Shown: one piece after another, positions 1-4,829 of the stretch
How the letters are laid out: the number at the start of each line of letters is the position of its first letter
Position numbering within the stretch: position 1 is the first letter of the stretch
Source: Pseudomonadota bacterium
GTDB taxonomy: Bacteria; Pseudomonadota; Alphaproteobacteria; RF32; CAG-239
Direction of reading: 5' to 3'
NCBI GenBank assembly: GCA_021617435.1
Contig: JAJWCP010000087.1
Location: forward strand, 1-5,799
DNA: 5,799 bases
Translations under genes and position numbers: made by a program
Notes under the pieces: generated by a model
Told to the model about the DNA's origin: nothing
Databases searched by the model: none
What the model saw: only the letters and a program-made list of their open reading frames with translations

Positions 1-1
1 T

Positions 2-88
2 CCCAACGGCTGTATGCTTATGCTTTTGCGTAAATACGGCGCCATGACCCTCGCGGAATATGTTGATGAAAAGTTTCCGTTAAGGTAA
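2..88 (+). CDS. C-terminal end of an unidentified plus-strand gene (5' end outside window)
   Basis: A reading frame open from the left edge codes for 28 residues and stops at TAA (86-88). The visible peptide starts PNGCMLMLLRKYG and ends DEKFPLR. It contains internal ATG codons at 14, 20 and 44, but the frame is open to the edge and no ribosome-binding site precedes them, so it is most simply the tail of a longer gene. The stem-loop at 113-138, 24 bases after the stop, is placed and oriented as its terminator, which supports the frame being real. The gene is convergent with the minus-strand operon and probably unrelated to it. I do not recognise the family from so short a tail. Confidence 0.55.
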   Translation, partial: PNGCMLMLLRKYGAMTLAEYVDEKFPLR

Positions 89-112
89 CATTCGGTACTG
101 TTGCGTAATTTA

Positions 113-145
113 AAAGGGCTGATAAAAATCAGCCCTTTGCTTTTT
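113..145 (+). terminator. Rho-independent terminator, probably bidirectional
   Basis: An 11-bp perfect stem (AAAGGGCTGAT at 113-123 with ATCAGCCCTTT at 128-138) closes an AAAA loop. GC and five T follow on the plus strand (139-145), which suits termination of the plus-strand gene ending at 88. Read on the minus strand, the stem ends in four T (complement of 112-115), so it can also end the four-gene operon whose last stop codon is at 156-158. Its position between two convergent genes fits a shared terminator. Confidence 0.85.
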
Positions 146-155
146 ATCATTACCA

Positions 156-1019
156 CTATTGTAACGGCGGAATATTAAGTTGCGCGATATTTCCCGGACG
201 GATTTTTACACTGGAATAACGCATATTTCCGGTTTCAATCACAAAACGTTGTCTACCTGTCAGCTGTGAAGCCCAATCATAAAAATCACGACCATTTAAA
301 TCCTGACGTTGCGGGTTCATAATATACAAAACACAGCCCTGAGTACGCTCCGCCAAGCCGCATCTTGCGCGTCCTGCCGGAACTTCAGGATTGACCACCA
401 CTCCTTGCAAACCGTTTTGCACCACTTGTTCTGATGAGAAGAACAAATTGCCCATAAGCATGCCGATTATTAAACATACAAAAGCAATAATTAACATTTT
501 TTTATTGTCAGTTTTACCCATAATGGCGCCGTCATTGCCCTGATAAACAAACTCATCTTCATCGGTAACATAATTGTTGCCGTAAGGTATTTGTGAATTA
601 TCAACATTCATCGGAGTATATTGGTTACTTGCTTGTGCTGATAACGGCAAGTCGCTTGCCCGAATCAGTCCGCCGGCCGGAGCCGCGGTCGGATTATGGC
701 GCTCAGGATAAGCCTCAGTCGGAGAGGGAGCGTTTAAGTTCATATCGTTTATATTCGGCATATTAACGTTGTTAATCGGTCCGTTATGAAATTTCGGACG
801 TTTGATTTTGCGTAAACGCGGGCGATTTTCCACCTCCGGCACTGCAGTGTTTTCTGCTGTCGGTTTAGGAGTTTCATTCTGATTCTGACTCTGATGTTGC
901 GCCGAATTAGCGGTATTAACATTATTAACTTCCGGAGCTTTTTTTTGTTTGTTTTTATTGGAAACATCATCAAAGTTAAAGTTTTCCAAGTCAATATCAT
1001 CCAAATCTAAATCATCCAT
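156..1019 (-). CDS. Single-pass inner-membrane protein with disordered cytoplasmic arm and small periplasmic domain; last gene of the secretin operon
   Basis: Function is not recognised; 287 aa. Residues 1-20 are strikingly acidic with interspersed hydrophobics (MDDLDLDDIDLENFNFDD). Residues 21-170 are Asn/Pro/Gln-rich and look disordered, with a basic patch near 67-77 (RPRLRKIKRPK). One hydrophobic helix lies at about 174-195, preceded by Lys-rich TDNKK, so the N-terminus should be cytoplasmic by the positive-inside rule. The remaining about 90 residues would be periplasmic and carry two cysteines (C220, C229) that could form a disulfide. ATG is at 1017-1019. Its ribosome-binding site AAGGA (1028-1032) overlaps the stop codon of the secretin gene, implying coupled translation. 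A bitopic protein next to a secretin resembles the GspC or PilP arrangement, in which a periplasmic domain contacts the secretin N-domains. I see no sequence identity to those families, so that role is inference. Confidence 0.85.
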   Translation of the reverse strand: MDDLDLDDIDLENFNFDDVSNKNKQKKAPEVNNVNTANSAQHQSQNQNETPKPTAENTAVPEVENRPRLRKIKRPKFHNGPINNVNMPNINDMNLNAPSPTEAYPERHNPTAAPAGGLIRASDLPLSAQASNQYTPMNVDNSQIPYGNNYVTDEDEFVYQGNDGAIMGKTDNKKMLIIAFVCLIIGMLMGNLFFSSEQVVQNGLQGVVVNPEVPAGRARCGLAERTQGCVLYIMNPQRQDLNGRDFYDWASQLTGRQRFVIETGNMRYSSVKIRPGNIAQLNIPPLQ

Positions 1020-1030
1020 CGTATTATTCC

Positions 1031-2299
1031 TTAGATTTTATTTTTAATAGTTTCAGTAGTTTTTAAAGTTCTGATTAAGCGCGGAACCATAAAAATAACG
1101 GTTTCAGAGCGCGGTGAAGGCTGCCCGAACAATGCGTTCGGCAGACCGATAATCATAAAGTTTTCACCAAGTTTGTTGCGAACCTTAAATTGGGTAACTT
1201 GCCCGTTTGCAGTTTCAAGCGTAACATCGGTGTTAATATGGTTATCTTTATTAACTGACGCTTTAGCCAAAATTGAAAGCTCTGATTCTGCGCACTTCAT
1301 TTTTCCGCATTTGCCGACATCAAAACGTGAAAGCCACAGATTAGGCACTACAAATTTTCCTTCTGAAACGGATACCACATTAGCATTTTTACCTAAAAAG
1401 TGTTGCAGGTTTTCAAGATTAATGTCGTTGGTGGTGGTCAAAACTCTGCCGATAACGCCGGTTTGCGCGGTAGTAATTGAACCAAAGTGAAAGGCGTCAA
1501 GCAGATTTTTCCATTCAACATCGCAGCCGTCATTAGGATAAATTTTAAATACGCTGACGTCATAAGCAACCAAGTTTGGATTGCTCTCAAAGTAATTGAT
1601 TAAAGTGGTAATTTTGTTTTGTAACTCAATATCGGCGTCAAAAGTGATTGAATAGTCCGCCCAGTTGGTAGTCATATCCGTAATCCCCGAACCGCGCAAC
1701 ACGTCTAAAAATGCCAAAATCAGCGGGCGTGATTGCGGAACGTACAAAATCATTTCGCTCTTGCGGTGCAAGGTCATGGTTTTTGTGTCACTGTTATAAG
1801 AGTAATAAACTTCCGCGGCATTGGTTATCATATTAACCACATCGCTAAACTCACCTTTAATATTATCTCCTGATAAGCTGGCATAAGGCGCATCCTTAGC
1901 TACAAGTTTAATGCCTGCTTCTTTGGTGAGTTTATACAACGCCTTTTCCGCCGGCATGGTATCAAACGTAAAGCCGGTAACTTCAAAGCGCGGAAGCTTG
2001 TCATTACGCTCCATGCGTTCAAACTTAAAGGCTGAATTGTTAATCGGCAAGGTTAAAACCATTTGCTGCGTTTCCCAGTTTACGTTGCAACGCAGCGGGG
2101 TTTCCAAATCAAGCGCATTAGCGCCGTCCGGCGTGCGTATGTACCGCTGATCTTCCGGATAAACTACCTCGGTATTAAAACGGTAAATATCCGATTCGTC
2201 ATCTTTGGTAACCACGGTCTGTTCATTTTGATGTAATTGGCACGATGCTGAAATTACGCATGCAAACAAAACAGTCAACAAATAAAGCTTTTTTATCAT
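1031..2299 (-). CDS. Secretin-like outer-membrane lipoprotein (PilN/BfpB type suspected)
   Basis: This 422-aa protein is predicted to form or contribute to an outer-membrane channel. Residues 1-19 are a lipoprotein signal peptide: Lys3-Lys4, a hydrophobic core, then SAS-Cys20, a permissible though not ideal lipobox. Residues about 104-180 match the secretin N-terminal (STN) pattern, including TFDTMPAEKALYKL and GIKLVAKD. Residues about 182-240 could be a second N-domain. The secretin-type C-terminal part runs about 245-412. It begins with a beta-rich AYDVSVFKIYPND and ends GLPNALFG then ETVIFMVPRLI, the place and shape of the usual 'LG.LF ... E..I...PR.I' ending. Lipidated secretins are typical of type IVb pili (BfpB, TcpC, R64 PilN). 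At 422 aa it is shorter than most of these. Extra cysteines occur at 71, 259, 331 and 336. The start ATG overlaps the upstream stop (ATGA, 2296-2299), with GGAG about 10 bases upstream. Secretin assignment is by motif reading only. Confidence 0.8.
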   Translation of the reverse strand: MIKKLYLLTVLFACVISASCQLHQNEQTVVTKDDESDIYRFNTEVVYPEDQRYIRTPDGANALDLETPLRCNVNWETQQMVLTLPINNSAFKFERMERNDKLPRFEVTGFTFDTMPAEKALYKLTKEAGIKLVAKDAPYASLSGDNIKGEFSDVVNMITNAAEVYYSYNSDTKTMTLHRKSEMILYVPQSRPLILAFLDVLRGSGITDMTTNWADYSITFDADIELQNKITTLINYFESNPNLVAYDVSVFKIYPNDGCDVEWKNLLDAFHFGSITTAQTGVIGRVLTTTNDINLENLQHFLGKNANVVSVSEGKFVVPNLWLSRFDVGKCGKMKCAESELSILAKASVNKDNHINTDVTLETANGQVTQFKVRNKLGENFMIIGLPNALFGQPSPRSETVIFMVPRLIRTLKTTETIKNKI

Positions 2300-2853
2300 T
2301 CTTGTTTTTCTCCGTTATATGCGTTAACGTCTTCAATGCTGACTTCGCCATCTTCTTCAGCTTGTTTCAAAAGCTTGTTAACCACATCGTCCATATTCAT
2401 ACCGGCGCCGACGGTCGGGTCGGTTGATTTATCAATTTCGCCGAGAGCTTCTTTCATCTTGTTTAATTCTTGCGGGTCTTGTTTTACCATATCCGGCGAA
2501 GAGTTGTTTTGCAATTCCTGTTGGTAAAGATTAACGTTTTTTTGCAGAGCTTTTACGCCGCCGGCAATTTTACGCTCAACATACGGATAAAGCTCTTTGC
2601 GTGACAAAATATAATTTCCTGTATCGCAAATTTCTTCAAGCACGTCCAGAATGTAGTTATAAAAAGGATATTCTTCCAGAGCAATATTGCCCATTCTGAT
2701 ACAACGGGCGGCAATACGTGAAATGGTACGGTCGTAATAATCCCTTAATACCATATAATTATCAACGTACCATAAATCTTCCTTTGTAACCGGCGAAATA
2801 ACCGTATCTTGAGCAGTTACATCAAAAGCGGCGGTATTGTTATTTTGTTCCAT
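2296..2853 (-). CDS. Small helical cytoplasmic protein of unknown function, coupled to the secretin-like gene
   Basis: This 185-aa protein matches no family I recognise. It has no signal peptide or membrane segment. Residues 1-20 are polar and probably flexible. Residues about 22-117 look like a compact all-helical domain rich in Tyr and charged residues (for example KEDLWYVDNYMVLRDYYDR, and DVLEEICDTGNYILSRKELY). The tail from about 118 is acidic and Gln/Lys-rich with a possible short helix (MDDVVNKLLKQAEED). ATG at 2851-2853 is preceded by a strong ribosome-binding site AAGGAG (2860-2865) six bases upstream. Its TGA overlaps the secretin ATG by four bases, which normally reflects coupled translation and often matched amounts of two partner proteins. 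It follows the 592-aa gene after an 81-bp gap. A role as a cytoplasmic component of the same machine is inference from context only. Confidence 0.85.
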   Translation of the reverse strand: MEQNNNTAAFDVTAQDTVISPVTKEDLWYVDNYMVLRDYYDRTISRIAARCIRMGNIALEEYPFYNYILDVLEEICDTGNYILSRKELYPYVERKIAGGVKALQKNVNLYQQELQNNSSPDMVKQDPQELNKMKEALGEIDKSTDPTVGAGMNMDDVVNKLLKQAEEDGEVSIEDVNAYNGEKQE

Positions 2854-2934
2854 ATCTTACTCCTTGAGTTTAAGAATAATTTAGGATAAAACTTTTGTAA
2901 ATCACTTTTTTACAATAAAGCAAAATTTTTATAT

Positions 2935-4713
2935 TCAGTCCTTTTTCTCTTCAGGCGTGGTTCCGTCATCTTCAACGTACTCCCATTCCCAATCATCGCT
3001 GTTCCCATCATCGGCAGAGCCGTCATCTTCAACATACTCCCACTCCCATTCATCGTCACTGCCTTTGGATTCGGGAGTGCCGTTTTCATCAACATACTCC
3101 CATTCCCAATCGTCATCATTATCAGTTTGCAGAGCAGGGGTGTTGTTTGAGTTTTCAGCAGGTAAAACTGGTTTTGCCGCTTTTTCAGGCTCAGCTTGCA
3201 AATTAATTGCCGGAGTTTCTTTCGGCTTTTCGGTTAACGATGAGTCCGGAATGTCATCTAATGAAATCGGTGAATCCGGAATATCGTCTAATGAAATCGG
3301 CGTATCCGGCATGTTAGCGAGCGACACAATATCTTCAGGAATAATCAACGTGCTTTTATTTTTCTTTTTAGCAGGTTGCTGATTATTGTTTTTATTTTCC
3401 TGATTGCGTTTGTCGGCAGATTTATCCGACCTGTTACTGGTTGTATCCGCCTTTAATGCCTTCCTGATTTGGCTGAGCGGATTTTCATCTTCGGGCAAAG
3501 CTTTGTTTTTATCATCTTTTGCGGTATTGTTACTTGGCTTAGCTTCAGATTGATTTTCAGTTCTGGTTTCTGCTTTTTCTTCCGGCTTGATTTCAACCTT
3601 AATTTCCGATTTAACCTCAGATTTTACTTCCTGTTTAATTTCCGCATTATTGTCCGCTGGTTTGGCGGGCTTATTTGTTTGGGTTTTGTCAGGCTCTGTA
3701 ACCGGCACATTAGCGTTTTGTTTAGCCGGTAATGAATTTTTATTGCCGGGATGTTCATTTTTATCTTTTTCAGGCGCGGTTGTCGGAGAGACTTTAATTG
3801 TCTGAACAACCGCTTTAATATCAGCCTGATTTTTATCTTTACCGGAAGTTTTAACCGCCGGAACTGGAGTTTCCTTAGCCGGAGCCTCTCTCGGAGCTTG
3901 TGTTTCTTTCGGGGGCAAAACTTCTTTTCGGGGTGCATCCGCTTTTTTTACCGCCGCCGGTTTTGTTTCTTCAACCAACTTTACTTCTGCCGTCGGTTTT
4001 ACTTCTGCAATTTCTTTGAGCGGCTCATTTATCGGGGCTTGCGGAGCAGGCGTCATGTTTGGCATTGCCGCGTTCGCATTTTGCGCAGCGATGTTCTGGA
4101 CTTGCTGAGCTGTGTTTTGAGCAACGAACGCTTGGTTTTGTGCTGCCACTTGCGATGCCAACACAACATCTTTCATCATATTGGCGATAGCTGTTTGCGA
4201 TTCTGTAATAGAACGGGTAATCGTTTCGGTTAAAGCCCGAATATCGTCTTTATACCGTCTTTCGGTTTGTTGCAACGCAAATGATAATGAATTTGAAAGC
4301 TCCGAGGCAAAAGACGCGTCAATAATAATTCCGCCGCCGCTGTTTGTAGTCGGTTTAGGCTCGCTATCTGCTTTGGGTGCGCTTGGCGCCGGTGATTGCA
4401 TTAAATCTTCCGCGCTTTTTTTCCGAAAATTAGTGCCGCTTTTAACGTTAAGATTCGGCGATACCAAACCGCGTTTGTGCTCAACTTCTTCAATATGCTC
4501 AAGCAACAATGAACCGCCGGGGAGGGTGCTTAACAAAATGCGAATATCTGACGGCAGCGCCAATAACATGTCATCAAATTGTTCTTGGCGTTCTTTATTA
4601 AAAATATGCATTTGCCGATAAATATTTAAAAAACGCTGAGCAACCAAAATCGGCTCTTCTTCGTCTTTTTTCTTTCTGCCAAATTCCGCAGATTCTACCA
4701 GCTCGTCGGACAC
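2935..4713 (-). CDS. Large, mostly disordered acidic-tailed protein with three repeat families; first gene of the secretin operon
   Basis: This 592-aa protein matches no family I recognise. Residues about 20-85 look like a folded helical domain (AQRFLNIYRQMHIFNKER, then LLSTLPGGSLLLEHIEEVE). Residues about 130-210 are helical and Ala/Gln-rich, probably coiled coil. About 215-450 is Pro/Lys/Glu-rich and disordered, including a K/E four-residue repeat at 358-382. A ten-residue repeat (ISLDDIPD) occupies 461-490, and three WEWEYV repeats occupy 533-584 before the Lys-rich end (EEKKD). There is no signal peptide or membrane helix, so it is probably cytoplasmic. The start is GTG (4711-4713): an in-frame TAA lies just upstream and AAAGGGA sits seven bases before it. 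A sigma-70-like promoter lies 40-70 bases upstream, making this the first gene of the operon. The architecture (folded head, coiled coil, flexible linker, short repeated binding motifs) suggests a scaffold or tether, which is inference. Confidence 0.85.
   Translation of the reverse strand: MSDELVESAEFGRKKKDEEEPILVAQRFLNIYRQMHIFNKERQEQFDDMLLALPSDIRILLSTLPGGSLLLEHIEEVEHKRGLVSPNLNVKSGTNFRKKSAEDLMQSPAPSAPKADSEPKPTTNSGGGIIIDASFASELSNSLSFALQQTERRYKDDIRALTETITRSITESQTAIANMMKDVVLASQVAAQNQAFVAQNTAQQVQNIAAQNANAAMPNMTPAPQAPINEPLKEIAEVKPTAEVKLVEETKPAAVKKADAPRKEVLPPKETQAPREAPAKETPVPAVKTSGKDKNQADIKAVVQTIKVSPTTAPEKDKNEHPGNKNSLPAKQNANVPVTEPDKTQTNKPAKPADNNAEIKQEVKSEVKSEIKVEIKPEEKAETRTENQSEAKPSNNTAKDDKNKALPEDENPLSQIRKALKADTTSNRSDKSADKRNQENKNNNQQPAKKKNKSTLIIPEDIVSLANMPDTPISLDDIPDSPISLDDIPDSSLTEKPKETPAINLQAEPEKAAKPVLPAENSNNTPALQTDNDDDWEWEYVDENGTPESKGSDDEWEWEYVEDDGSADDGNSDDWEWEYVEDDGTTPEEKKD
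2962..3117 (-). repeat. Three WEWEYV acidic peptide repeats at the C-terminus of the 592-aa protein
   Basis: Residues 533-545, 553-565 and 573-584 repeat the pattern DD(D/E)WEWEYV(D/E)(D/E)(D/N)G, the third copy one residue shorter before the Trp, spaced 20 and 19 residues apart. At DNA level the copies lie at 3079-3117, 3019-3057 and 2962-2997. Codons differ synonymously among copies (GAA/GAG after the first Trp, TAT/TAC for Tyr, GAC/GAT, GGC/GGA) while the peptide core is invariant. This points to selection on the protein rather than recent duplication. Linkers between copies are not conserved. Confidence 0.95.
3244..3333 (-). repeat. Three ten-residue (30-bp) repeats, ISLDDIPD type, in the 592-aa protein
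   Basis: Residues 461-490 are three consecutive ten-residue units: DIVSLANMPD, TPISLDDIPD and SPISLDDIPD. The second and third are nearly identical in DNA as well, differing mainly at Asp codons (GAC/GAT) and the first residue. The first unit is diverged. The acidic-hydrophobic core LDDI also occurs at the very N-terminus of the 287-aa membrane protein of the same operon. Confidence 0.9.
3568..3642 (-). repeat. Four-residue E-(I/V)-K-x repeat in the linker of the 592-aa protein
   Basis: Residues 358-382 read as about six consecutive four-residue units of the form E(I/V/E)Kx (EIKQ, EVKS, EVKS, EIKV, EIKP, EEKA), a 12-bp period in DNA. It lies in the charged, Pro-rich linker between the predicted coiled coil and the C-terminal repeats. 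Alternating Lys and Glu at this period could form an extended or single-helix spacer; a low-complexity linker with no specific role is equally possible. Confidence 0.75.
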
Positions 4714-4720
4714 AGTGAAA

Positions 4721-4727
4721 TCCCTTT
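4721..4727 (-). promoter_or_regulatory. Ribosome-binding site that fixes the GTG start of the 592-aa gene
   Basis: AAAGGGA on the minus strand stands seven bases before the GTG codon at 4711-4713. An in-frame TAA just upstream of this site excludes any earlier start, and no ATG is found in the first codons, so GTG is the best start. The site is a moderate rather than perfect match to AGGAGG. Confidence 0.6.
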
Positions 4728-4754
4728 AAAAAACTTATATCATCTTAGAACAAC

Positions 4755-4782
4755 ATTTTAATTGCTCAGGAGTAAATTTCAA
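4755..4782 (-). promoter_or_regulatory. Predicted sigma-70-type promoter of the four-gene operon
   Basis: On the minus strand, TTGAAA (4777-4782; 5 of 6 to TTGACA) is followed by a 16-base spacer and TAAAAT (4755-4760; 5 of 6 to TATAAT). Transcription would start near 4748, giving a leader of about 35 bases before the GTG at 4713. It lies directly after the terminator of the upstream regulator gene, so the operon has its own transcript. Just upstream of the -35 box, 4783-4795 holds a short inverted repeat (GTTA, five bases, TAAC) that could be a regulator site. This is by consensus only. Confidence 0.55.
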
Positions 4783-4795
4783 GTTAACAACTAAC

Positions 4796-4823
4796 AAAAA
4801 GCTCCACTTTTCAGTGGAGTTTT
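4796..4823 (-). terminator. Rho-independent terminator of the XRE/S24-like regulator gene
   Basis: On the minus strand, CTCCACT (4813-4819) and AGTGGAG (4802-4808) form a 7-bp stem closed by a GAAA tetraloop. C and five T follow (4796-4801). It begins 11 bases after the regulator's stop codon at 4830-4832, and separates that gene from the operon downstream. The complementary strand has TTTT after the stem, so weak activity in the other direction is possible. Confidence 0.85.
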
Positions 4824-4829
4824 AGCAGA

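Noticed and set aside
1031..2299. Assignment of the secretin-like gene to Flp/Tad RcpA (CpaC) or Dot/Icm DotH/IcmK.
   Set aside because: The lipobox and the STN-like N-domain fit lipidated type IVb secretins better, and no Tad or Dot/Icm neighbours are present; not excluded without a profile search.
2866..2901. Possible internal minus-strand promoter before the 185-aa gene (TTTACA at 2896-2901, 17 bases, TATTCT at 2873-2878).
   Set aside because: The -10 box matches only 4 of 6 and the region is AT-rich enough to give such matches by chance; the start would leave a very short leader. Kept as a possibility only.
2895..2915. Inverted repeat TTGTAAA / TTTACAA with a 7-base loop in the 81-bp gap, possible attenuator.
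   Set aside because: Stem is 7 bp with a single G-C pair, so it would be unstable, and only a weak T-run follows it on the minus strand.
3244..3306. Resemblance of the LDDIPD repeats to the conserved C-terminal peptide of FtsZ (D-I-P core).
   Set aside because: The FtsZ peptide continues into a hydrophobic and basic end that is missing here; the match is only three or four residues.
2962..3333. Evenly spaced DNA repeats considered as a CRISPR or iteron-like array.
   Set aside because: The repeats are in frame, diverge at synonymous positions and encode conserved peptides, so they are coding repeats.
3469..4621. Several long plus-strand open frames opposite the 592-aa gene (for example 3751-4233 and 4181-4621).
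   Set aside because: They are antisense to a gene with good start, repeats and context; their peptides are Phe/Arg/Ser-rich in the manner of reverse-strand shadows of Lys/Glu-rich coding sequence.
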